A stretch of 19,243 nucleotides of DNA, taken from assembly GCA_028696935.1 (NCBI GenBank), contig JAQVGE010000003.1, positions 1 to 19,243 on the forward strand, given 5' to 3'. Both the position numbers and the translations under genes were made by a program. Under the pieces are notes generated by a model. It saw only the letters and a list, made by a program, of their open reading frames with translations, made no database searches and was not told the DNA's origin. The stretch's first letter is position 1. Every line of letters starts with the position of its first letter. Shown here piece by piece: positions 13,299 to 19,243 of this stretch. This stretch comes from Minisyncoccota bacterium. GTDB taxonomy: Bacteria > Patescibacteria > Paceibacteria > UBA9973.

Positions 13299-13327
13299 AA
13301 AAGTCGTGATTGCTCACGACTTTTTTT
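13299..13327. terminator. Terminator after rlmB
   Basis: An 11-bp stem (AAAAGTCGTGA / TCACGACTTTT, loop TTGC) followed by further Ts on the plus strand; the A-rich left arm also gives U residues on the minus strand, so it could serve the opposing small ORF. Confidence 0.85.
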
Positions 13328-13523
13328 GACAGAAATTTACTTCTATCTTCGAATTGTTTTTTCCAGGATAAACTCCGAGAGGACTCAGACATTCTGTATG
13401 ATACTCTGAAAGTCTTCTTAATTCTTTGGAATTCAACATATTTTTCTTAAAACAATATATCTCTTTCCTAAAATTTTTAGGTTTACCCCAATTCCTAAAG
13501 AACCTCAAAAAATAAAATAGCAT
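13314..13523 (-). CDS. Possible small basic protein (69 aa)
   Basis: This open frame is of uncertain reality. The N-terminal half is basic and aromatic (FYFLRFFRNWGKPKNFRKE), and the second half contains a compact LSEYHTECLSPLGVYPG segment. An inner ATG at residue 29 would leave 41 residues. Support comes from an extended -10 box (TGATATAAT, 13541-13549) 17 nt upstream and from the stop codon lying in the rlmB terminator hairpin, as expected for a converging gene. No family is recognised. It fills the only otherwise empty gap here. Confidence 0.35.
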   Translation of the reverse strand: MLFYFLRFFRNWGKPKNFRKEIYCFKKNMLNSKELRRLSEYHTECLSPLGVYPGKNNSKIEVNFCQKKS

Positions 13524-13540
13524 AACGCACGTTTTCTTAT

Positions 13541-13549
13541 ATTATATCA
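13541..13549 (-). promoter_or_regulatory. Extended -10 box upstream of the 69-codon ORF
   Basis: Minus-strand TGA-TATAAT matches the window-wide promoter pattern but ends 17 nt from the ATG, longer than for other genes. Confidence 0.45.
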
Positions 13550-13567
13550 TATAATAAATCATCTGTC

Positions 13568-13606
13568 AAAACAAAAAACCCAGGTTTTACTTGGGTTTTT
13601 TGTTTT
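13568..13606 (-). terminator. Terminator after the 13612-14010 gene
   Basis: A 15-bp stem (arm AAAACAAAAAACCCA) with a 9-nt loop; the minus-strand 3' arm ends in T-rich sequence. It begins 5 nt past the stop codon. Confidence 0.85.
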
Positions 13607-13611
13607 AGTTT

Positions 13612-14010
13612 TTATTTAGCCCAGCTATCTGGAACATTTATATTTAAAACTTTTTCCTTAATATCAGAAATCATAGCTGAGGTAATTGAAAAACCAAGCC
13701 CTCCAAGAACCATCACTTCTCTAAGAACAGCATTCATTTCTTCAGCATTTGCAAAGGCATAACTAACACTAGATGCTCCAGCGAGTATCCCCACCACACC
13801 CAAAACTGTCTTTAGTTTTTCTTTAAAGACTGGATTTTTCTCTGCTACTTTTGCAATTGTTTCTGGGTCTGTTCCTTGTAGCATCTTTTCTTGTTCTTCT
13901 AATATTTTAGTCCCCTCCTTAGTCTCAATAGACTCTAGTGTAGAATTTTCTAATTCTGACTCTTCATTTTTGACCTCTTTGCTTTTAAAAAAATTCATTC
14001 CTTCGTTCAT
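13612..14010 (-). CDS. Small membrane protein of unknown function (132 aa)
   Basis: I recognise no family. Residues 1-45 are Glu/Lys-rich and probably disordered, followed by an amphipathic stretch (TDPETIAKVAEKNPVFKEKL). Two hydrophobic segments, about 68-88 (TVLGVVGILAGASSVSYAF) and 98-117 (VMVLGGLGFSITSAMIS), likely form a membrane hairpin with both ends in the cytoplasm. A second ATG lies four codons after the first. The gene has its own terminator and follows the 48-codon ORF at 14046-14192 by 35 nt, so the two may be co-transcribed. Confidence 0.7.
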   Translation of the reverse strand: MNEGMNFFKSKEVKNEESELENSTLESIETKEGTKILEEQEKMLQGTDPETIAKVAEKNPVFKEKLKTVLGVVGILAGASSVSYAFANAEEMNAVLREVMVLGGLGFSITSAMISDIKEKVLNINVPDSWAK

Positions 14011-14045
14011 ATTTTTATAAATAGTTATCCTAATAATAAAATTAT

Positions 14046-14192
14046 CTAATTATTTTCTTCTTCCTTTTTTATCTCTTCATTTAGATAAGAGACAATTTTA
14101 GTATATTCTTCTGTGAAATTACCTAATTCTTCTTCTGTCACACTACCATCCTTAACTTTTTGAGCTAAAGCTAATATTTCTTCTTCACTCAT
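14046..14192 (-). CDS. Small acidic helical protein (48 aa)
   Basis: The translation starts MSEEEILALAQKVKDGSVTE and is almost entirely charged or helix-forming (EEELGNFTEEYTKIVSYLNE, then a Lys/Glu tail). Two helices separated by a DGS turn are likely. It is too regular and too well placed, 35 nt upstream of the membrane protein gene on the same strand, to dismiss. No family, Shine-Dalgarno or clear promoter is recognised; a TTAAAT box sits about 6 nt from the ATG in AT-rich DNA. Confidence 0.55.
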   Translation of the reverse strand: MSEEEILALAQKVKDGSVTEEELGNFTEEYTKIVSYLNEEIKKEEENN

Positions 14193-14312
14193 AATAATAT
14201 TTAATTTATCTTTTAATTTATAAGACGACCTAATCTAACCCCACCTAACACATAATTGAAACTATTTTAATTATTATACACCAAAAAGACAAATCTGCTT
14301 ATCTGCTTTTAA

Positions 14313-14328
14313 GATAGACTAGTCTATC
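14313..14328. promoter_or_regulatory. Perfect 16-bp palindrome, possible operator
   Basis: GATAGACTAGTCTATC is a perfect palindrome covering the expected -35 position of the promoter at 14340-14348, 27 nt from the ATG. A dimeric regulator could bind here; no regulator gene is adjacent. Confidence 0.45.
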
Positions 14329-14339
14329 AATTAGTTTAC

Positions 14340-14348
14340 TGTTATAAT
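14340..14348 (+). promoter_or_regulatory. Extended -10 promoter of the AI-2E family gene
   Basis: A perfect TGT-TATAAT ends 6 nt before the ATG at 14355. The AAAGG next to the ATG is too close to act as a Shine-Dalgarno site. Confidence 0.7.
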
Positions 14349-14354
14349 AAAAGG

Positions 14355-15395
14355 ATGAAAACGCAAACAACCTTAGGTGAAAGATATTTTATTTATATTT
14401 TACTAGCGACTGTTTCTGTCCTCACTTTGGCTATATTTTGGCCTTTCTTAACGGTTGTTGTTCTTGCTATTGCCTTTTCCGTAATCCTTTCCCCCATTTA
14501 TGTCTGGATAAAAAAGAAAATTACAAAAAATATATCTTGGCTGGCCTCAATTTTAACTCTTTTGTTGTTTTTTATAGTTTTATGCGTACCTTTCTTCTTT
14601 GTGGGAAAGGCAGTCTTTAGCCAAGCTCAAGATGCTTACAGTTATATTATAAATTCAGGAAGTACAAGTAATTTCATCCAAAAAATAGATATCTCTATAA
14701 ACAAAATGATGCCTGAGGGTTTTACTTTTGATACCTATGGAAAAATAACAGAATTAGCTTCAAATCTAAGTCGTAATATAACAATATTTTTCGCTTCTAC
14801 TTTTAAAACAATTTTCTTATTTATTTTAATGATTTTAAGTATCTTTTATTTACTAAAAGATGGAGAACATTGGAAAAAAAATTTATTACTTTTAATCCCT
14901 CTCTCAGAAGAAAATGCTCATCAAATTATAGACACAATGAAATCTGCAATTAATAGAATCTTTAAAGGGTCGTTTTTTATTGCTATTGTTCAAGGTCTCA
15001 TAATGGGAATTGGTTTAACTATTTTTGGTGTACCTAACGCCGCTATTTGGGGAGTAGTTGCAGGAATATCTTCTTTTGTCCCAACGATTGGAACCTCGAT
15101 AGTATCTGTTCCAGCAATATTATATTTATTTTTTATGACTGGACCACTATACGCGATAGGAATGACCCTTTGGTCAATGGCTATGGTTGGGGCAATTGAT
15201 GATATTTTATCTCCCTATGTAATCTCAAGGAATACTAACATCTCATCTCTTTTTATTTTATTTTCTATTTTAGGAGGAATATCTTTAATGGGACCCGTTG
15301 GTATATTTATTGGACCATTAATTATTTCTCTTTTGTATAGTCTGGTTTCTATTTATAAAAAAGAAACGGCTATTCAGCCTACGACTTCAAACTGA
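14355..15395 (+). CDS. AI-2E/PerM family membrane transporter (346 aa)
   Basis: This protein matches the AI-2E exporter (PerM/TqsA/YdiK) family. Two N-terminal helices (about 12-50) are followed by a third (60-82), a soluble loop (85-145) that is amphipathic, then hydrophobic segments with family-typical sequence: LLKDGEHWKKNLLLLIPL, SFFIAIVQGLIMGIGLTIFG, GISSFVPTIGTSIVSVPAI and the C-terminal ILGGISLMGPVGIFIGPLI. Members export small molecules or ions; the name reflects one E. coli member and does not imply quorum sensing. Length is normal. It is transcribed alone from a leaderless-type promoter with an overlapping palindrome. Its stop overlaps the stop of the converging flavoprotein gene by 9 bp. 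Confidence 0.9.
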   Translation: MKTQTTLGERYFIYILLATVSVLTLAIFWPFLTVVVLAIAFSVILSPIYVWIKKKITKNISWLASILTLLLFFIVLCVPFFFVGKAVFSQAQDAYSYIINSGSTSNFIQKIDISINKMMPEGFTFDTYGKITELASNLSRNITIFFASTFKTIFLFILMILSIFYLLKDGEHWKKNLLLLIPLSEENAHQIIDTMKSAINRIFKGSFFIAIVQGLIMGIGLTIFGVPNAAIWGVVAGISSFVPTIGTSIVSVPAILYLFFMTGPLYAIGMTLWSMAMVGAIDDILSPYVISRNTNISSLFILFSILGGISLMGPVGIFIGPLIISLLYSLVSIYKKETAIQPTTSN

Positions 15396-16652
15396 AATTC
15401 CAATAACATAACCAGTTGTCCAACAAATTTGTAGTCCGTAACCACCGGATGGTCTGTTTATGTTTAATAAATCTCCAGCAATATATAGATTTTGATAAAG
15501 TTTTGATTTCATTGTTTTTGTCTCTATTTCAGACAAAGAAACTCCCCCATCAACAACAACCGCCCGATCATAACCCATTAAATTTGTGATATTAATAGGT
15601 AGAGCTTTTAAGAGGTGTACTAATTTCTTTCTATTTTCTTTTGTAATACTATGGACCTTTTCTTCTTTATCTATAAAATCGATAAGCATTTCAATCCCTT
15701 TATTTGTTCCCTCGGGAACTATTTCCTTTAAAATATTTTTAAAGGATTTATTTTTATTATTATCAAAAACTTTAATTATTTTCTCTTCTAAAGGTTTAAA
15801 ATCTGTATCCGGGTAAGCATCAATAAAAGCTTTGACTCTACCAGCTTGCAAGAGAGAGCCAACTCGACTAGCGCTATTTAAAATAAGTGGACCCGATAAT
15901 CCAAAATGAGTAAACAAAATTTTACCAGTCTTTGAAAATTGTTTTTTGCCAATTGGAGAAGATGGGTCTTCTAAGAAAAAAGTAATTTTCATAAAAGAAA
16001 GTGATACTCCAGCCAAAGAATGGACCCATTTATCTGAGACTTGGAAAGGAACAACTGACGGAGTTGGGTCAATAACGGTATGTCCTAATTTCTTTAAAAA
16101 CCTAAACCCGTCTCCGGTTGAACCAGTTTCTGGATGAGACACACCTCCAGTAGAAAAAACAAAAGACTTTCCCAAAAAACTTCCTTGATTAGTAACAACT
16201 TCTGTAATTAAATTATCTTTATTAACTACGTCTTTTACTTCGCAATTAGTCTTTATGATGACTTTGTTTTTCTCTAATTCATTCTTTAAAACTCGATAAA
16301 CATCGTAAGCTTTTTCAGTTTCAGGGAAAGCTCGATTACGAGCTTGAATAACCAAAGGTAACCCCAGTGATTCAAAATAATTAAAAGTATCCTTAGCACT
16401 AAAAGCAGAAAATGGTGAGTGCAAGAAAGATTCGGCTTTACTGTAGTTTTTTAAAAAAAGTCTTGTATCAAATACCGCATTAGTAATATTACACCTTCCT
16501 CCTCCAGTAATCTTTAATTTTTCACCCAAATCTTTGTTTTTTTCTAGAATTAAAACAGATTTAGACCTAGAACCAGAGATAGCTCCTGTCATCATCCCAG
16601 AAGCACCTCCACCAATTATAATTACATCCCATATTTTGGATTGTTGTGACAT
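15387..16652 (-). CDS. HI0933/BaiN-family flavoprotein (421 aa)
   Basis: This is an FAD-binding protein of the HI0933/YhiN/BaiN family, often named aminoacetone oxidase-like. The N-terminal Rossmann motif VIIIGGGASGMM (GxGxxG at 14-19), the glutamate-ended strand VLILEKN and the diagnostic KITGGGRCNITN (48-58) are all present. The C-terminus has the second FAD-contact segment GDLLNINRPSGGYGLQICWT. The physiological reaction is not established for most members. The ATG at 16652 was chosen, 4 nt after the dnaX stop; an upstream TTG overlaps dnaX. It is the second gene of a dnaX operon. Its 3' end overlaps the end of the AI-2E gene, with no room for a separate terminator. Confidence 0.93.
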   Translation of the reverse strand: MSQQSKIWDVIIIGGGASGMMTGAISGSRSKSVLILEKNKDLGEKLKITGGGRCNITNAVFDTRLFLKNYSKAESFLHSPFSAFSAKDTFNYFESLGLPLVIQARNRAFPETEKAYDVYRVLKNELEKNKVIIKTNCEVKDVVNKDNLITEVVTNQGSFLGKSFVFSTGGVSHPETGSTGDGFRFLKKLGHTVIDPTPSVVPFQVSDKWVHSLAGVSLSFMKITFFLEDPSSPIGKKQFSKTGKILFTHFGLSGPLILNSASRVGSLLQAGRVKAFIDAYPDTDFKPLEEKIIKVFDNNKNKSFKNILKEIVPEGTNKGIEMLIDFIDKEEKVHSITKENRKKLVHLLKALPINITNLMGYDRAVVVDGGVSLSEIETKTMKSKLYQNLYIAGDLLNINRPSGGYGLQICWTTGYVIGISV

Positions 16653-16656
16653 AACT

Positions 16657-17712
16657 TTATGCAAGAGCAGATTCTTCTTCGTTTAGAATTCTAACCAATG
16701 CTAATTCAAGCGGAATTTCACTGATTACAGCATTACGAGAAGATTGATAAGCTTCAAGCAAGATAGAAAGTGTACGCGAAGATATGTGTTTAGGTTTTTC
16801 TTTAATCAATTTAGAAATATAAGAAAAATCATCAGCTGATATATTTTCTTCTACTATTTTTAAAGAAGAAGGGGCATAGCGCAAAATCAAAGCATAACGA
16901 AGTTTTGATAAAATCATTTTCAAAAGAACCCCCATATCTAAATTTTGCTTACTTGCTTTTTCTACCACCAAAAAGCCTTTCTCTATGTCTTCCAAAACTA
17001 GAGCTTCCAAGAAATCATTAACCAAAACGCTATTAGGAGAACCTGTCGTTTCTTCAATTTCTTTAACTGTTATTTTTTTGTCTTTAGAAAAAGATATAAC
17101 TTTTTGTAAAGTCCCAAGAGCATCACGAAATGCCCCCTCTGCTAAAAGAGCTATTAATTCAGCTCCACCTTTTTCTAGGATGTAGCCTTCTTTTTTGGCA
17201 ACATCAGAAATAACCGCTGAGAGGATAACATCTGTTGGTTTTTTAAAAACAAAACTCTGACAACGAGAAACAATCGTTTCAGGAATTTTTTCTAATTCTG
17301 TGGTTGCGAGAATGAAAATAACATGACTAGGTGGTTCTTCTATTGTTTTTAGAAGAGCATTCCAAGCATCTTTAGTAAACATGTGAACCTCATCTAAGAT
17401 ATATACTTTGTACTTAGAATCAAAAGGCATTGTATGAACACTATCACGAATAGCTCTAACATCATCGATTCCTCTATTAGAAGCCGCATCAAGCTCATAA
17501 ATATCATTTATTGAAGAACCTAATTCAGAAGCAATAATTCTAGCAGTTGTTGTCTTTCCTGTTCCACGGGGACCACACAAAAGATAAGCATGCGAAACTT
17601 TTCCCGCCTCAAGAGCCCCTCCAATAGCCTTAACAATATGATCTTGACCTATAACTTCACTAAATTTTTCAGGTCGATATTTCCGATACAATGCAATATT
17701 CGAGTCTTTCAT
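16657..17712 (-). CDS. dnaX: DNA polymerase III gamma/tau subunit, short form (351 aa)
   Basis: DnaX is the clamp-loader ATPase. The opening ALYRKYRPEKFSEVIGQDHI is diagnostic, with Walker A GPRGTGKTT (47-55), Walker B YILDEVHMF (104-112), sensor 1 LATTE (135-139) and the SRC motif (149-151) arginine finger. The lid and collar domains follow. Two features are odd. The four-cysteine zinc module normally inserted between the Walker A helix and the DAAS segment is missing: ASELGSSINDIYELDAAS runs straight through. The protein also stops at 351 residues, so there is no tau C-terminal extension for DnaB or polymerase binding. The start is supported by TGC-TATACT ending 7 nt upstream. The flavoprotein gene follows 4 nt later. 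Confidence 0.95.
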   Translation of the reverse strand: MKDSNIALYRKYRPEKFSEVIGQDHIVKAIGGALEAGKVSHAYLLCGPRGTGKTTTARIIASELGSSINDIYELDAASNRGIDDVRAIRDSVHTMPFDSKYKVYILDEVHMFTKDAWNALLKTIEEPPSHVIFILATTELEKIPETIVSRCQSFVFKKPTDVILSAVISDVAKKEGYILEKGGAELIALLAEGAFRDALGTLQKVISFSKDKKITVKEIEETTGSPNSVLVNDFLEALVLEDIEKGFLVVEKASKQNLDMGVLLKMILSKLRYALILRYAPSSLKIVEENISADDFSYISKLIKEKPKHISSRTLSILLEAYQSSRNAVISEIPLELALVRILNEEESALA

Positions 17713-17719
17713 AGCCTCT

Positions 17720-17728
17720 AGTATAGCA
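17720..17728 (-). promoter_or_regulatory. Extended -10 promoter of dnaX
   Basis: Minus-strand TGC-TATACT ends 7 nt from the ATG at 17712, inside the 40-nt gap after the PspC-like gene, so dnaX can be transcribed independently. Confidence 0.65.
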
Positions 17729-17752
17729 AATTAATGTCTTTTGAGAAAACAA

Positions 17753-19243
17753 TTATTCTTCGGTTTTTTTGTCTCTTACATATTCTTGCACTGTTCCACT
17801 TCCAGAAATCTGCTTAGTGATTAAAACATTTCCACTGTCTATATACATAACATTAGTTGAACCTGAAGAATTTATACCTAGTGATTCTTTTACATTTAGT
17901 TGAATTCTTGAAGAACCCGAAGTTTTGATTGAAGCATTCTCTGAAATAAAATCATATGCATTTAATTCAGATGACCCAGAAGAGTCGAAAGAGAGGTTTT
18001 TCCCTTCTCCAGCAAGAGTAATCACTCCTGAACCAGAAGTTTTAATATTAAGGGATTCTGAAATTACATTTACAGTAAAATTAGTACGACCTGAAAAAGT
18101 GGCGTTAAATTCCCTTGTGGTAAATTCTTCCATTTCCCCTAAAACACTACCAGAGAAATATATTTCTTTAATCTCCGGTGTTGTAATCGTAATAATCATA
18201 GGAGAATAGAAGTCTTGGCAAAACAGTAGGCAAACATCTATTTGATTAGCTCTATCAATATCAAGTATTTGATTAGCATCATCAATTCTAAGAGCATCTA
18301 ATGTTCGTTTTGATCCTTGTATAACTACTTTATTTTTATCTCCTTTTATGATTTTAATTTCAGACCTACCACCCACTTCAATTGAATTAAAAGATAAATC
18401 TTCATAAACATATTCTTGATAAGAATCTCTGATTTCTTTTTGGATTGATTTTATTTCTGCTTGTATTTGATTGATATGAGCCATAGAAACTCCCGTAATA
18501 ATCGTAAATGAGACAAACCAGACCACAAATAAAATTGTCGCATTTAAACCGTTAATAAGTCTTTTCCTTCTGATTAGCCTAATTCCCAAGAAGGCCAAAG
18601 CTATTAGAGGAATAACAATAGAAAAATAAAAACCTATCATAAAGATAATTCCCCAAAAACCTTGTGGTAAAATATTTATTATTGCTGTTATTCCAGGCTC
18701 ACTCAAACTACCACCCGATAAAAATGTAACTAAAGAAGCAGAGAACGCGAATAAACTAATAATTGCGGAAAAAGCAATAACACCCCCTGTAAAAATAATG
18801 AAAAATAAACCAAATTTCAAAATTATGAATTTAAGAAATTGAAACAGTTTTTTAATTATTTTAAATGGAATTGAAAAAAAATTTTTTAATTTACTTTTTG
18901 GGACTTCTTCTATTTTTTTTTTAACAAATATCTCTATCTCTGAAAGGGTAACATTTCCTCCTTCCATATCTATTTTTTTAGAAGCAGTGTCAGCAGGAGG
19001 AACAACAAACCAAAGAATTAAATAAGAAATAACACCAAAACCACCAAAGAAAATTGAAACTACAAATAAAATTCGAACAATTACTGGATCAATGTTGAAA
19101 TACTGAGCAACCCCTGAAGCAACACCAGCAATAACCACATCTTCAGTGTCTCGATAAAGCCTCTTGTTTTTAAAATTTTTATATTGATTTTTATCTTTAC
19201 TATCTGGTGATTGAGAGTCTTTTTCCTCATCTTCAAGTTCTTC
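17753..19243 (-). CDS. PspC-domain plus DUF2807 membrane protein (partial, 5' end outside window)
   Basis: The frame is open to the right edge, so the start is missing; 496 residues are visible. After an acidic leader, KRLYRDTEDVVIAGVASGVA through GVISYLILWFVVPP (about 28-82) is a PspC domain, with one or two membrane helices. A basic amphipathic segment and three further hydrophobic regions follow (about 140-165, 180-222, 232-255). The C-terminal ~220 residues form a DUF2807-type beta-solenoid with recurring SGSG/SSGS turns (TSGSGVITL, DSSGSSELNAY, TSGSSRIQL, NSSGSTNVMY), expected outside the membrane. PspC proteins sense envelope stress; the exposed solenoid may be a sensor or adhesive part. 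A GTG at 19138 would cut off the first residues of the PspC motif, so it is rejected as start. Confidence 0.88.
   Translation of the reverse strand, partial: EELEDEEKDSQSPDSKDKNQYKNFKNKRLYRDTEDVVIAGVASGVAQYFNIDPVIVRILFVVSIFFGGFGVISYLILWFVVPPADTASKKIDMEGGNVTLSEIEIFVKKKIEEVPKSKLKNFFSIPFKIIKKLFQFLKFIILKFGLFFIIFTGGVIAFSAIISLFAFSASLVTFLSGGSLSEPGITAIINILPQGFWGIIFMIGFYFSIVIPLIALAFLGIRLIRRKRLINGLNATILFVVWFVSFTIITGVSMAHINQIQAEIKSIQKEIRDSYQEYVYEDLSFNSIEVGGRSEIKIIKGDKNKVVIQGSKRTLDALRIDDANQILDIDRANQIDVCLLFCQDFYSPMIITITTPEIKEIYFSGSVLGEMEEFTTREFNATFSGRTNFTVNVISESLNIKTSGSGVITLAGEGKNLSFDSSGSSELNAYDFISENASIKTSGSSRIQLNVKESLGINSSGSTNVMYIDSGNVLITKQISGSGTVQEYVRDKKTEE

Noticed and set aside
13123..13392. Minus-strand 89-codon frame overlapping the end of rlmB
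   Set aside because: It is antisense to conserved motifs 2-3 of the methyltransferase and crosses its terminator; no promoter or family signal.
15387..15395. TGA read as glycine (code 25)
   Set aside because: Both the AI-2E and flavoprotein genes end at TGA at the expected protein lengths, and tryptophan is encoded normally in conserved positions elsewhere.
14355..15395. Quorum-sensing function from the AI-2E family name
   Set aside because: The name reflects one characterised member; no LuxS-like gene is present here and most members move other substrates.

Overview
The window is AT-rich, compact bacterial DNA and most likely comes from a Candidate Phyla Radiation (Patescibacteria) genome of the Parcubacteria/Paceibacteria type. 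The evidence is a divergent 16S rRNA 5' end (carrying mismatches to the usual universal bacterial sites), short intergenic gaps, almost no Shine-Dalgarno sequences, many small or secreted proteins of unknown family, and a minimal set of housekeeping genes. TGA is used as a normal stop, so this is not the recoded (TGA = Gly) branch. Lineage below this level is a guess from memory of 16S signatures; no search was possible.

Layout, left to right. (1) 1-700, minus strand: first ~398 nt of a 16S rRNA gene, its structured leader and a strong -35/-10 rRNA promoter. (2) 700-2000, minus: an acidic protein of unknown function, tRNA-Lys(CTT) with promoter and terminator hairpin, a ribbon-helix-helix/RelE-type toxin-antitoxin pair, and an unusual double palindrome. 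(3) 1990-4200, minus: a secreted Cys-repeat protein with a peptidoglycan-binding domain, and the GTPase Obg, whose coding sequence carries a small repeat just after the G4 motif. (4) 4215-6551, minus: a tight operon yqeY - YvlD-like - DedA - MYG1-like, divergent from an ExoX-like 3'-5' exonuclease at 6592. (5) 7344-10606: a DUF975-like membrane protein, RmuC, a secreted Gly-Tyr-Asn repeat protein with cysteines only at its ends, and a Na/Pi-cotransporter family protein; a perfect 46-bp palindrome separates RmuC from the repeat gene. (6) 10650-13300: a 37-residue acidic peptide, a HIT protein, tRNA-Gln(TTG) followed by a partial tRNA duplication, a DUF4352-type secreted/anchored protein and an RlmB/TrmH-type rRNA methylase. 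(7) 13300-15395: small hypothetical ORFs and an AI-2E/PerM family membrane protein. (8) 15387-19243, minus: a BaiN/HI0933-type flavoprotein, DnaX (gamma-like, lacking the zinc module) and a PspC + DUF2807 membrane protein that runs off the right edge.

The most coherent signal is regulatory: nearly every first gene of a transcription unit has an extended -10 box (TGn-TATAAT or a close variant) only 6-11 nt from its ATG, with no Shine-Dalgarno. This predicts leaderless or near-leaderless mRNAs as the main mode of expression. It also helps choose start codons, and I have trimmed several open reading frames to inner ATGs that fit it. No CRISPR array, transposase, integrase or prophage was seen.
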